A DNA stretch of 64,000 nt from Quercus robur (GCF_932294415.1 NC_065543.1:45347777-45411776), one strand, 5' to 3'. Counted from the stretch's first letter, positions 1 through 11,820 are shown. Program-made: numbers and translations. Notes: a model not told the origin generated them from the letters alone.

Positions 1-13
1 GGGAGTATCTCTA

Positions 14-16
<3 letters not shown>

Positions 17-74
<58 letters not shown>
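17..74. repeat. (TC)n microsatellite, about 29 units
   Basis: Uninterrupted TC dinucleotide tract. Confidence 0.95.
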
Positions 75-76
<2 letters not shown>

Positions 77-355
77 CTACTTAAGATAATTGCTCACTGA
101 TCTTTCTCACCGATTTGAAGCTCAGCTCGTCGATTGAAGCTTGCCGATCTTTGCTCATCGATCTAAAGTAGAGCTCGCCGATCTTTGCTCGCCGAAATGA
201 AGCACGCCAATATGAAGCTCACCAATCTGAAGCTGCGTCGTCCTCTGCACCTCTCGTCGCCTTATTCTCCACAACTCGTCGCCGATCTCGCTGCTGATGG
301 TTGGTTGAGTTTGATTGGTCTATTGGGTTGGGGTTTTGTTGAAGATTTTGAGGGC

Positions 356-380
356 TTTTTTTTTTTTTTTTTTTTTTTTT

Positions 381-404
<24 letters not shown>
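356..404. repeat. T-run followed by (TC)12
   Basis: About 26 T followed by a TC tract. It explains the Phe-run and Ser/Leu-run reading frames on the + strand and the Arg/Glu and Lys runs on the - strand. Confidence 0.9.
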
Positions 405-412
<8 letters not shown>

Positions 413-740
413 TTGTTGAGATTTTTGGATTTGGAATTTGTTGGAGGATCCAGTGATTGTGGTTGTAGTTTGTGGCGGTGGTTGTTGTTGTGGCGGTGGC
501 TGTTGGTTCTAGATTAGTGACGACTGCCACTAGGCTGTGTGTTTGTATATTGCCTGGATTTTGAGTAAATATGTTATTTAATGTGTCGTATATATTATTT
601 TAATGTTTAGAATCAAAGAATAGAACATGTGATAAATGGTGTATTGTAAAATAATGTGGTAAAATAATAAAAGTAGGTTTTTTGTGTTAAAATGACATAA
701 TTTTGCAACGCTTGATGGAAATGCTCTATAAGATTAGAAG

Positions 741-1013
741 TCAAATATTAATGGCATAATTGGATCCACCATTTATCTACTAAAAAAAAATAAAAAGAAT
801 CCGATCATTAGCACAAAAGCACAAAATCCCACTTTCCCACACTTCCCACCTACCCCATTCAAAGTTTTGAATAATAATATTTTAAAAATATTGAAAATTA
901 GTGGCTAGATTCAAAATAATTAAATTAGTGCTTCCTAAAAAAAAACAAAAAATCAAAATAAGTGGCGAGTACCTTTTCCCATTCCCAAGTCCAACCCACC
1001 TAACCACCCTGCT
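741..1013. other. Gene-free AT-rich spacer
   Basis: A-rich spacer with no reading frame or repeat that I recognise. Confidence 0.6.
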
Positions 1014-1941
1014 CATGGTTGTCAATATCATATGATACGAGATACATATTGTACGATACGTATCGTATCATGTGGAAAAAGTTCTGTATCGTATCGGCGT
1101 ATCGTAAGTGTTCATGAATCGTACGATATAATGTGCGTATTGTATGAATCGTATCGTATTGTATCGTAAAATCATACATATCGTACGATACATAGAAAAA
1201 TACTTTAAAATGAGATTTTTTTTTTGGTCAAAATTTGTACTTTTATTGAATCTAACAAGTTGTTAGACTTGTTTTTAGCAAAAAAATTATTAGTTTACTT
1301 AATTTAGCCTACTAAAATAACATATTCATAAGTTTTTTTCCCGGCTCTCCTACAATTGGACTACACAGTACACACTTAACTTTCACTTTAATATTTATTT
1401 TTATTTTTATCATTATTGTTATAAGTCCAAGATAATAGAATGCCAAAAAAAAATTATAAAAAAATTATTAAAATAAAAAGAACAAGAAAAGATAGTAAAT
1501 GTTAATGACGAATAACAATGAAGAAAATTTTAATGAAGAAATAAATTTGAAAAATTATAAACATGATGATAGCGTTGACTTAGATGGGGTTAATTAGGTA
1601 ATTTGATGAATATGATGAAAATAAATTATTATTTTTGGTTCATTTGTAATATATTATCACTTTTGAATTTAAGTAATTTGAATGTGTATGTTATTAACAC
1701 ATGCTAGTTTGATTTATTTAGTTAGCTTGTTAAATATTATTACATTAGTGATGAAAAAATTAGTTATTAGTTGAATACATTCAAAATTTATAATGAATAT
1801 ACCCTTTATATATGTATATTTATAATTTTTTATAAATTTTATTAAGTGTTTGTATATCTTACAATATACGATACGATACGATACAACGATATGAAAAAAT
1901 TAAATATCGATTTACGATACGATTCACGTTTTGACAACTAT
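1014..1941. mobile_element. Non-autonomous TIR DNA transposon with CGATAC-rich ends
   Basis: The ends are short inverted repeats: ATGGTTGTCAA at 1015-1025 against TTGACAACTAT at 1931-1941 (10 of 11 match). Both subterminal zones are packed with GATACGATACGTATCG-type motifs on both strands, on the left (1030-1200) and right (1855-1925). The middle is AT-rich and has no transposase. A CCTGCT repeat lies close to both ends (about 1008-1013 and 1945-1950) and may be the target duplication, though it does not abut the right end exactly. This is a MITE-like element; superfamily not assigned. Confidence 0.6.
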
Positions 1942-2586
1942 AAACCTGCTTGTAATTGGGAAAGTAAGCTTCATCTTCTCCGGTTCTTCTCTTAATTTGT
2001 TCCCTTGCAGTGTAGATATTCTCTTCCTCTCTTCATCATTTTCTTATTTCCTTCGTCATTTTTTTTTCTCACTTCAGATTCACAGATCCACATAATTTCG
2101 GACCGGGTTGCTCTATTTGGGTGTGTTCCTATGAGATTTAGGTGGTGGCTAGCCGGCTGTCGCTCGTAGTTGGTGGTGATTTTTTAAAAAAAAAAAATAA
2201 ATAAATAAAATAAAAAGTAGTTTTGTGGTGATTTTGGTGTCTCAGGCAATGGTTTCCGACGGAAGTGGTGGAGAGTTGTGGGGGTGATCGATGGTGGTGG
2301 TGGGATGTGAGGGTGATGGACAGCGGTACTTGGACTAATTTGGATATTTTTTTTTTAAATTAATTTTTTAATATAGTTCAGCGATTGATTTTTTTGGGTT
2401 GTTCATCATTTGTGTTTGATGTTTCTAGGTGGTTTATTGTGTTTGTGTTTTATTTTTCTAGTTCTTCAAATCTTTATCTATTTAGATATGTTGTTTTATT
2501 TTTATTCTTTTCTGTTTATGGAATTTTTAAAATTTTAGAGCATTTAATTTTATGTTTCATAAATTTTAAAATTTATTTAATTTATT
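1942..2586. other. Gene-free spacer
   Basis: GT-rich and T-rich sequence with short A and T runs. No coding similarity recognised. Confidence 0.5.
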
Positions 2587-3077
2587 TAGGGCATGTTTGG
2601 TAGATTGTAATAGGCGTTGTAATGTAATAGTTATTCCTATGGTGTAGATATTCTTTAGTTTGGTTATGTTTTTATTACAAGGAATAATCATTCTTTATGA
2701 ATAGCTATTCTTTAAAATGAGGAATAACTATTCCTTTTTAAAAGGTTGTATTAGCTATTCCTTAGTAAGTGCAATAATTTCAAAACTTAATATATTTCCA
2801 AGTAAACAAACTTTCCATATACATCTAACAATTATAAAAATAAAAATTCATAAAAAATAACACATATCTCTCTTAAATTTAAAAATAACAATTTTTAAGG
2901 AAATATAATTGTATGAGTGAAATTTCCAAAAATAAATGTTAAGTTTCATTCTAATGTTATAACTCATAACCAAACTAATGAATATGTTTAGTTATTACAT
3001 TACAACACATTTTATTCCTGGTAATAAATATTACAATTCCTGTCGTAATTCTTATTCAGTGTACCAAACATACCCTA
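2587..3077. mobile_element. MITE with GGGCATGTTTGGTA-type terminal inverted repeats
   Basis: The left end reads TAGGGCATGTTTGGTA and the reverse complement of the right end reads TAGGGTATGTTTGGTA. The subterminal parts also pair (TTGTAATG.. and ATTCCT-rich segments). The body is about 487 bp, AT-rich and non-coding. The flanks are TTA on the left and TAA on the right, so the duplication is TA or a mutated TWA. This fits a Tourist/Harbinger-like or other short DNA transposon. Confidence 0.7.
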
Positions 3078-3097
3078 AGACAATTTAGAAAGTTAGT

Positions 3098-3733
3098 TGT
3101 GAGGTGTCCGAGGACCAAGAAGGATTGAATGCCAAATATCACATATGATCCCACCCGTAAAAGCGTATCCAACCCAAGAACTTCATCTACCCGAAAAGGG
3201 ATGGAGATGCGAGGTATCGTTCTATGAGAACCCGATTGAAAGGGATAGAACTTGGAGAAGGGGTCGGGATGGGGGGAGGAAGCTTCCTGAAAGGGTATAC
3301 CTTCCCCCTCCGCATTGAATGCCCTGCAACAACCTTATCAACTACATTAATGAGGAAATGACCCCTGAACAGTAGTTTTACAGGTAGCAACCCCTTCTAC
3401 CACCTTTAGCAGCACTCTGATGGGACAAGTATCCTGAGAAAAGCCCTAAGACATACAAGTGGAGGGCTAGCATTGCCCGGTGTAAAACTTGTATCAACCA
3501 TATATAAGAACTCCACCTCGGAACTAACCGAGGAGAGCTTTATTCTCAATAACTACATGTTTTGTTTTCCTTTGTTTGGGCTCCTCGGCCTTAGTCTTGA
3601 ACTTAACTCAGAACTATATTAGGATTGTCTTCCCACCCTCTATGTAATGATCTTTTATTGTTTGGGCTTGGTTTAAAGCACAAGGTACTACTGTTCTAAA
3701 TGGGTTGGGGTCATCAAATTCTTAGTTCCTACA
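3098..3733. mobile_element. Solo LTR of a retrotransposon with 5-bp target duplication
   Basis: The 636-bp sequence begins TGTGAGGTGTCC and ends TAGTTCCTACA, so it has TG..CA ends. It is flanked on both sides by TTAGT (3093-3097 and 3734-3738), a perfect 5-bp target duplication. It has a TATA box (TATATAA at 3501) and downstream LTR-like sequence. No internal domain, primer site or second LTR is next to it, so this is a solo LTR left by intra-element recombination. It inserted 20 bp to the right of the MITE. The ORF on its - strand (3187-3390) is a shadow. Confidence 0.85.
3501..3507 (+). promoter_or_regulatory. TATA box of the solo LTR
   Basis: TATATAA in the second half of the solo LTR, where the U3/R promoter of a + strand LTR would be. 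The orientation is inferred from this motif. Confidence 0.45.
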
Positions 3734-5265
3734 TTAGTTATTGCATTTTTCACTTTCAAAAATAGTCCTTAGTTTAATTAATTTATCCTTATTCTTGAAA
3801 ATAAGAAATAAAGTTAAAACTGTAAATAGACAAAAATTAAAAGAAAAAAACTTACTAGTTATTAACTCTCTACTAGATAGTCAACTCCCACTAGATAGTC
3901 AGCGTTAATCATAAAAAATTAAAAAAAAATAACTTCCCACTACTCGCGTTGAAAAAAAAAAAAAAAAAAAAAAAACTATACTACCAAAAAAAAGGGAAAC
4001 ATTATCCCACGTTAAAAAAAAAATGATAGGCTAAACTATCCCACATTTCTTTTTTAAACTATTATATTTTCAATTTTTTTATGTGTTACTTATTTAGATA
4101 AACACGCAAAAGCTTCTAACTTTATATTTATTGTATTGTACATGACTACATTTAATAGCTTCTCACACATAAATAACTTTTACTTTTCTCAGCTTCCCAC
4201 ACGTAAACAACTTTTACTTTTCTCTTTTTTCTAGTTCTCACGGCAATTTTTTTTACACCACCTACATAGCTACCTTCTCCAACAAAAAACAACAACAACA
4301 ACAACAACAAAAAAAAAGAAAAAAAAAAGAAAAAGAAAACCTACATAGCTAAACTCTTATATACTCTTATATTAAAAACTCTAGTAATGATAAAAATAAA
4401 ATAACTAGTAAAATAACTTACTTCTCTACTTGGAATGACATAATGCATCTAATACAGTTACTATGAATGATTGAGGATTAAAATTGTAAAAAGCAATTAA
4501 AAAAAAAAAAGTTAGAATGCAAAACTAGTAAAAAAAATTATAAAAGGGAGAGAGGCTAATTGCACCTAACACCAGATCCTAATCCTCTCTATTGCTACTT
4601 TTAAGCAACTACCATCAATATATATATTTCTTTTGGTATTATTCACTTTCAGTTTTAAACCTAGAGTTTTTGTTAAGTTTATAAAACCATACAAGCCATT
4701 GAGTCACCTATAAATATTCATAGGTATATTATCATATTCTTAATACTTCTATATTATTATTATTTTTTTTGAAGAATCAAATTATATGTTTAATGTTGCC
4801 CTCCAACATAAATTCTTGACTCCACCACTGTATATATTTACAGTACAATAATGGCGTTTTGTGGTGCTACTATAACCCAAAGGATCCTATAGTGGTATTT
4901 TTAGGACTTATAGTGGCGTTTTTTTTTTTTTTTTTTTTGGCGCCACTGTACCCCTTATTTTTGTAGAGCATGCTTTATAGTCTATATTCATTTTATCTTT
5001 ATTTTATAGAATTGTGAAACATTTTGTTTATTTATTTTTCTTTCCAAACGTACCTTGATGTTCTTTTTAAGGTGTTTCAAGAAGGAAAAGTAAATCCTAA
5101 TCAAGATTGACTGTCTATTCTTGCAACTTCTAGGATAATTATTTTGGTAAGCTAGCTTTCTTTCTTTTTTCTTTTTTATTTTTTCTTTTTTAAGTACGCT
5201 GGTTTGGTTTGAGTTTGCTTTTATTTTTTATTTTTTAATATTTAAATGCTTATTTTGGTTTAAGA
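3734..5265. other. Gene-free AT-rich region with a CACTA-like palindromic patch
   Basis: Mostly A/T runs and simple sequence. At about 4840-4960 there is a patch with TATAGTGGCG and GCGCCACTGTA on either side of a T run. Similar GTGGCG/CGCCAC subterminal motifs occur in CACTA transposons, but no CACTA terminus or transposase is visible. Nothing else is supported. Confidence 0.4.
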
Positions 5266-5660
5266 GTTGTTATACTAATAAAATAAATTGTTACAATATT
5301 TTCACAATTGTAGAGATCTCAATTTCTTATAGATCAAAATAAATTAATTATAAAATGAGACTGTGTCCAACCACAACTGTAAATAAAAATATTGTGAAAA
5401 TATTGTAACATAGGTGTTAATTCCTTATAGAACAAAATAAAATAAAATAAAATAAATATCATATCAGGATCCACTACAACTAAAAATAAAGGCATTGTAT
5501 TGTAAAAATGTTGTGACATTTTGTTGTTATCAAACCATTTTCATAACTTTTAAGGTGTAAGTTTCTTATAGGTCAAAATAAAAAATAATAAAATATCAGA
5601 TCGGGATCCAACACAATTGAAAATAAAGGTATTGTGAAAATGTTGTAAGATGTTATTGTA
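5266..5660. repeat. Three degenerate tandem repeats of about 100-140 bp
   Basis: Three successive copies share a CTTATAG.TCAAAATAAA core (about 5326, 5424 and 5565). Each is followed by a BamHI-site-like GATCC/TGTCC..ACAACT phrase, then AAATAAAG/AAAATATTGTGAAAATGTTGT. The spacing is uneven (about 98 then about 139 bp), so the copies have acquired indels. No coding potential. Confidence 0.65.
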
Positions 5661-6274
5661 TTACTAGGTGGTAGCTTGGTTGTTTTGATTTATTAAATTT
5701 GGAGAGTCAAAATTCACTATTTCACGCACAGTTTTCTTAGGCTAGCTTTTTGTTCTTTTTTTTCTTTTTTCTTTTTTTTTTCTTTTTTTTTTTAATGAAA
5801 GGTTTAAAGTAAAAAAAAAAAATTAAGAAAAAATTATGCCCCAAAAAAGGGCCCCTTTATGTTTGGGCTAGTTTCATTCTCCCTAATTTTTAAAACTAAG
5901 CAAATATCCCCTACTATTACTCTCTCAGTTAAACCATAACGAGTTCTTATAATTCCTAAAATATTCTATTGTGTAATATTTAAAATACCCCCACTAAATT
6001 TTAATATTACAAAAAATTTCTTCATGTATTTTGAGTTTTATGTGGTAGTTGTACTTAGAAAGTTGGAATGGTGATATTAGGTATTTTATTTGTCACCTAG
6101 AAAATGTTGATTTGCTAGATTTGAATCTTCTAGACTTGTAATTTAATCTAACGGAAACTTCAATGACACATTCCTTTTGTTATTTTTTTTTCTTACTTAA
6201 AAGGGTGTTCATTAAAAACTAAGTAAGCTAAACATCATAGCTAAAATCATAAAATGTAAAATGATAAAAAAAAA
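5661..6274. other. Gene-free spacer
   Basis: T- and A-rich sequence. A phrase at 5655-5690 (CTAGGTGGTAGCTTGG) recurs at about 10640-10655, so part of it belongs to a dispersed repeat. No gene seen. Confidence 0.5.
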
Positions 6275-8089
6275 GGGTAAAATATCATTTTCATCTCTAA
6301 ACTTTCACAAAAGTTCATTTTTAGTCCCTAAACTTTCAAAAGTTTGTTTTTCATTCCTAAACTCTGCAAAACGTTCTACTTTTCATCCTTCTGTCTATGT
6401 CTATTAGTTTATATCCTATGTGGCCTAATAAAGTGATGACATGGTATATGACTTGTACCATACTATTTTATTTAAAAAGTTTTGGACATGTGGCACAAAT
6501 TTATTGGCACACATGGAAAAAATAATATGACAAATTTACATGAGAGGCAAAACCTAACCTTCTTCCAAAGCCACGAAAACCCAACGCCCAAACCCCCACA
6601 ACGGCAGCCTCAACTGGCGAGCCCAATTGACGACTTTAAGGCGGTGACCCAACCATGAAATCCCAACCCTAAACTGGCGAAAAATGACCCCAAATCTTTA
6701 GGTGCAAGCATGTTCAATGGAAATAGAAGTGGTCTTCATGTTGTTTGGATCTGTCAATCTATCAACTAAGTCTAGGAAAATACTGAAATTAGTTCAAATC
6801 TAGAGTAGTCGATTGGTCACAGTGTAAGTTCTCCAATTCTTTTGACTTACTACAGTAGGTCCTTGAAGTGTGCAAAGACATTCTAATCATAGTTCTCCTA
6901 ACCAGACCGGACCGAGAGGTCGGACCGTGAAAACCGAGAACCAGGTTGAAAACCGGTTTTTTAAGCATAAAGAACCGGGCATATGTGGCAATTCCGTGAA
7001 CCCCTAAAACCGGGGTTGGACCGCACAAACCGGTGGCAAGAACCGTGCGGTCCAACCCCTTAGCAATTTTTTATTTTTTATAAAAACAACTTAACACAAT
7101 TTTATTCTACTTAATTAAATTATCCATCTCTTACAATGAATAAAAAAAATTATAATTAAAATCCTTCAAAGATATTCAACTTTACTTCAAAAATTAATCA
7201 TAAATTTTAATGTTTTCATAATTATTATTTTATTTTATTAACTTTCTTATTTAATTATTAAATATATGCTTGAAAATCATTAAATTTCCCTCACATATAT
7301 AGATATATTAGTCAATTTTGCTAGTTTTATAAATTTAATATCTATATTTAGGCTTTAATTAATTAAGACGTCATCACGGTTCGATCTCAAAAACCTTGAA
7401 CCTCTCCCTTTTACAGTTCAATGAACAGTCTGGGTCTGAAAACCTTGATTCTAATGCTTTGTTGGTACCTGTTGGCTAGCCGAAACAAGATTCCACAAAA
7501 CCAACCTCATACCGACATACAAGGAACTAGAGTGATGGCATCTCAGTTACCGAGCAACTGAGTTTTCAAGAAAAAAAAATCACGTAAAGTCAAAGATGAA
7601 TTTCCTAAAGCTTTATGCAAGCTTTTTCACAATGACAAAAAGATTCAGATCTACCATGCAAAAATTAATGTCATCAATCGTCGATTTGGGGAGGGGATTT
7701 CATGGTTGGGGTCGCCACCTTGGAGTCGCGGATTGGGTTCGCTAGTTAAGAACCTTGAGGTTTCCGCTATTGGGTTTGGGCGTTGGGATTGCTTAGTTGT
7801 GGAATAAGGTTAGGTTTGAGAGGGGTATTTTCCTTAGATTTTTTTTTCCACGTGTGCCAATAAATTGTGCCACATGTCCAATTGTTTAAAATTAAAATAG
7901 TTTAGTCCAAGTCATATTCCATGTCAACACTCTGTTCGGCCAGGTAGGACATAAACTAACAAACATAGACAGAAGGATGAAAAGTAGAATGTTTTGCAAA
8001 GTTTAAGGATGAAAAACAAACTTTTGAAAGTTTAGGGAGTAAAAATGAATTTTTGTAAAAGTTTAGAGATGAAAATCATATTTTACCCT
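6275..8089. mobile_element. Mutator-like (MULE) non-autonomous element with long TIRs
   Basis: The first ~415 bp (6275-6690) and the reverse complement of the last ~420 bp (about 7670-8089) are clearly homologous. Both start AGGGTAAAATAT.ATTTTCATCT, continue through the CTTCTGTCTATG and CATGTGGCAC segments, and run to the CCAACGCCCAAACCC and AACCATGAAATCCC segments. Flanks are A runs of 8-9 bases, consistent with a poly-A target duplication but not diagnostic. The inner part has no transposase, and a hAT MITE is nested at 6888-7447. TIRs this long are typical of Mutator-like elements. Confidence 0.8.
6888..7447. mobile_element. Nested hAT-type MITE with 8-bp target duplication
   Basis: This 560-bp insertion is flanked by a perfect 8-bp direct repeat ATTCTAAT (6880-6887 and 7448-7455). 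Its ends are CATAGTTCTC and GAAAACCTTG (reverse complement CAAGGTTTTC), which pair imperfectly in the CARGG.. style of hAT termini. The left third is dense in ACCGG/GGTCGG/CCGGTT motifs. No transposase is present. The ORF at 6789-7055 (- strand) spans the insertion junction and is spurious. Confidence 0.8.
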
Positions 8090-9303
8090 AAAAAAAAGAA
8101 AGTATCAATAGAAAAATCTTCATTGTGGATAATTATAGGTTTTTTTTATGAAGAATTTCAATTGTAGCATATGACATCATTCATTGCAAAATTTGAATAT
8201 TGTAATAATGTCTTAGCAAAATTCAATTGCTTATTGTTGGAATACAGTGATATTTGTTATTATTTTTAGAAAATTTTAATTAGTTAATATTGTCTTTAGC
8301 AAATAAGTTTTAAAAGCTAACATGCCAAATAAATATTCATATATTAAATTGTTGCTCTAAATTTAAGTACAATGTTTTATACTTCTTCGAATTGAAGTTC
8401 TGTGTTACTTTTCTCACTCAAGCTTCTCAGTCAAACCAGCACATGCTTTGCAACCAAACTAGTGATTAAGAGTCATATCACTTCAAAGTAAATGTTATGT
8501 TCTACTAAATGTCATATCACTTCAAAGCAAACGTTATCTTGTATAAAATAAATTATTTAGTGGGACTATGTATGACTAATTACCCAACATGATAATAATA
8601 TTATATACTCTTTCAACAAACTGACCCAAGAACTTCTTGATGATAACAGCGAAGCACTGATAACAGCAAAGCAGTATAGTTCTCTCCAACTTGTCCTTAC
8701 ACGCTAAATTTGATCCAATATTTTATTCTTAAAAGAATTAATTTTGAATGTTTGATCTTGAAGTTCAGCAGAAAACTTGTTAGTCCCCACCATAAATCTC
8801 TTATCTTACCAAGTGATATCGTTGTGCCACCTGAATTGAACCCAACAATCATAATCATAGTTGGTTTTATGATGGTATAACAAAAACTTAACCAACCGAA
8901 AGTCCAACATGAGAACAATATCAAATTTTTAAAAATATTGTAAAAAAACCAATGATTTAAAACACTCACACATGAACCCAATCAAAAGTTGTTCTTGTTA
9001 CCCCTTTTGTTAAAAAATTCCACCAAACTCTTTCTCAATGCATCCTAAAATCAATATCAACAAATTAAGCCACGACCCAACTCAAGTTAATAAAATCAAC
9101 ATCATGCTACTCGGAACAGGTATACAGTTAACACTAACAATACACGGTAATAATTCCAAAAACCTATTTATAGAACCTACACATTAGATTGAGATCCTTT
9201 AGCTAGCTGTCATACCAAAGATAAGAATGAAAGATGCACAAAAAAATTTGTCTAAAAAAAAAAATTGTTGGTTATATCTACTTGTAGTCTTTGTACCATG
9301 TTA
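8090..9303. other. Gene-free region with two short local duplications
   Basis: A GTCATATCACTTCAAAG phrase occurs at about 8472 and 8512 (40-bp period), and TGATAACAGC.AAGCA is doubled at about 8640-8673 (17-bp period). A 94-codon - strand frame (8697-8981) matches no family I know, and I do not call it a gene. Confidence 0.45.
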
Positions 9304-10567
9304 GGGTGAGTTTGGTTCAGCTTTTTAAAACTGGTCTTTTTGTAAAAGTGGAGTTTTCAAAAAGTGCAGTATGAAAAAGTGCTTTTTGAAAAAATTGAGT
9401 GTTTGGTAAAAACTGTTAAAAAGTATTTTTTGAAAGAGCTGAGTATTTGGCTAGCACTTATAAAAGTGGCGATTTGAGTGGTAAATTACCAAAAAAGACA
9501 ATGTATATATAAAGTATTGTGAAAGTAATATGAAAATACTTTCTAAAAAATTATTCTAAAAAGAACTTTCAAAGTTTCTAAAAAAATTATTTTTTTTTCA
9601 CCAATATTAACTAATAATTACCTACTACTTAAAATTTATTGTGAAAATATTGTGATAGTATTTCTCAATTTTAATTTCTCATTCTTTATTTTATTTTTCC
9701 CTTATTTCTTTACTCTTTTTTTTACATCCATATTTCCTTCTTCTTTTCTTTTTCTTTTTTTCCCTCTTTTTTTCTCCTCCACACACGTACCCTTCTCTTT
9801 TCTTTTCTTTTTTCCTTCTTTCCCCTTTTTCCCCACCACTTCCTCCAAAACATTCCAGTTTTCTTTTTCTTTTTTTCCTTCTTTGCCCTTTTTCCCTACC
9901 ACTTCCTCCAGAACATTCCAGTTGCCGCAGAGCTCTCTTTCTTTTTTTTATTTTTCTTCTTCCTTTCTCTCTTTTCTCTTACCACTTCGTCTGCAAGTTT
10001 CTTTCCCTCTATCCCATCAAAACACACAAACTTAAAGGTCACACACATCACACCATTTGATTCTCATCAAACGAAGATAAAGGGGGAAATCCAAAAGGGA
10101 GGAATGGGTCAAATCGGTGCTTGATCTTTGCCTTCACCATTGCCTGTCTTCCTCAACATGCCTCCATTGTCTACTAATCTGCTTTGCCTTCACCACTGCC
10201 TGTCCTCCTCCCCCTTGTTGCTTGATCTCTTCCCCATTGCCAACGACATGCGGCAGAAATGGTCAGATCGGTTTTTTTTTTTTTTTTTTTTGTTCTAATT
10301 TCATTATTGGGTTCCTTTGTAAAATTGTGTTATAAACAAAGGGATTAAATTGGGTTTTTGGGAAATTTGCGCAACGGTAATATGAAACGCATCAACGCTT
10401 TTTTGTAATGAAGCTTAGGGCTGCTTTCGCAAAACGTGTTTTTCCTTCACAAATGAAAACATAGTTTTTTCAAAAAACGCAACTTTTAAAATTTACCAAA
10501 CACACATTTTATTTATTTGATTTCAAAAAGTGTGTTTTAGCTTCTAAAAGCTGAAATAAATGGGCAC
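9304..10567. mobile_element. Harbinger/Tourist-like TIR element
   Basis: The left end GGGTGAGTTTGGTTCAGCTTTT and the reverse complement of the right end (GTGCCC..TTTCAGCTTTT) match at about 15 of 22 positions. Both are bounded by TTA (9301-9303 and 10568-10570), the duplication expected for PIF/Harbinger. Inner zones on both sides carry AAAAAGTG/GTTTGGTAAA-type motifs in opposite orientation. The centre is pyrimidine-rich and non-coding. Confidence 0.5.
9655..10020. repeat. Polypyrimidine tract with a ~64-bp tandem duplication
   Basis: T/C-rich low-complexity sequence. Within it, ACCACTTCCTCCA.AACATTCCAGTT occurs twice (about 9834 and 9898), each preceded by the same TTTTTCCTTCTTT.CCC stretch, giving a tandem unit of about 64 bp. 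The 127-codon + frame here is Phe/Ser/Pro-rich low complexity and not a gene. Confidence 0.7.
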
Positions 10568-10570
10568 TTA

Positions 10571-11189
10571 ATGTGGTGATTTTAGCTTTTGTTGTAGGGA
10601 AATGCTGACGTTAGCATGACCCTTTGTTGTATCACTACACTAGGTGGTAGCTTGGCTGTTTTGCGTTTTCTTTTTTCTGAAAGATATGCTGTTTTAATGT
10701 TTAGTCCCATGTCAGTTCTATTCTTAGTAGTGTCCTGTTAGTTTATTTGTGTACTTAGCTGCGTTTGGGGATGATTGAAAAGTTAACTTTTAGCTTATTT
10801 CAAGTTGCCAATGTGATAGAGTTAATTATTTGCGGATCCGCATGTTAGTCGTTTCAACTTTCAAGAGCAAAACATTATTTGTGGGCCTACTTTTACTTCA
10901 CATTATTTACCTTACAGCCTAAGTTGGTTTACTTTTTCTGCTATACTTTAATGCTTTCATCAAAAATGCCTTTGCCGTGTAGTCTAATGTGAACTCTGAA
11001 AATGCTTTTTGGACAAGGATCCGGTGCAGCACCTAGCATATTACACCGGGTGTAATTCATCCAAATCTTTCATAATTTTTTTTTTTTTTTTTCATTTTTC
11101 ATAATCTAATTCCACCCTCGGGATCTCATCCATTTTAACAGTCTGTGTATGCTTTGTAATGACTAGCTGACTGTACGAACATTTGTTTT
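10571..11189. other. Gene-free spacer
   Basis: Ordinary AT-rich sequence with a T run at about 11080-11092. A TTACACCGGGTGTAA palindrome at about 11040 resembles the TTACACCTGGTGTAA motif just inside the Pack-MULE end near 46550, so it may be a remnant TIR. No gene recognised. Confidence 0.4.
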
Positions 11190-11820
11190 AGCATTGTAAT
11201 GTGGCTAGAGCAGTGCGGTTTGATGGGCATCAACATTGAGGACAGAGTACATCATACCAGGATCTATCAAAAGCTGGTTATTTTTATGGCTTGAAAGAAA
11301 CTAATTTGACAAGAAGAGTAGATAACCATCTCTAAGGTGCTGTTCACTAGCTTGTGGGCAATCTAGATTGGCAGAAATAAAGGATTTTGAAGGCACTGGT
11401 GTTAACGCTTTATCCATTTATAATTTTGCACCCAAGTCTGAATCTATATTTAGGCACAATTCACAATTCACGAAGAAGCTAGGTTGGAAGGAAAGGAGTA
11501 CAGTGAGTAGCCAAAAGCGATGCAAATCCAATTATGAACATATTAAGCAGCAGACCCATATGTGTACCAATCATATCAAGCACAAACGAAACCACACCAT
11601 ATTCTTCAATCATTAAAATACGTAAATACAGTACATATATAACTGAACAGGAACAATACAGTACAGAATAATATACACCTTATAGAAGTTGCAACCATAT
11701 TAGGCTCAGGTTTTTAAACTGACCTGACTAAATTAGATCAGAGCATGGAACCTACAAGAAATGCATAATTATGAATTGCACCAGAGCTCAACATGGAACG
11801 AGGCTATGCCAAAGCCTCAG

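Larger units (their letters stand above)
1..740. repeat. Unclassified repeat region, right end of a dispersed element
   Basis: After a TC microsatellite come imperfect repeats of a GCTCGCCGATCTTTGCTC-like phrase (about 100-200), a T run with a second TC tract (356-404), and a GTGGCGGTGGTTG-rich stretch. The right part ends near 694-735 with a TTGCAACGCTTGATGGAAATGCTCT motif region, whose reverse complement resembles the AGAGCATTTCCATCA type of plant transposon end. The left end lies outside the window, so no TIR pair can be shown. The ORFs here are low-complexity (Phe/Ser/Leu runs from T and TC tracts) and I do not treat them as genes. Confidence 0.35.

Noticed and set aside
185..530. Overlapping frames on both strands (Phe/Leu/Ser-rich and Lys/Glu/Arg-rich)
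   Set aside because: They are translations of a T run and TC tract; no domain and no gene structure.
4840..4960. GTGGCG..CGCCAC palindromic patch as a CACTA transposon
   Set aside because: Only subterminal-like motifs; no CACTA end, no 3-bp duplication and no transposase.
6789..7055. 88-codon - strand frame with GLCGPTPVLGVHG-like sequence
   Set aside because: It crosses the border between the MULE-like element and the nested hAT MITE, so it cannot be an original gene.
8697..8981. 94-codon - strand frame with hydrophobic stretches
   Set aside because: No recognisable family, no splice or promoter support, and AT-rich sequence gives such frames by chance.
9652..10035. 127-codon + strand frame and its - strand partner
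   Set aside because: Polypyrimidine low-complexity sequence inside a transposon-like element; no family resemblance.
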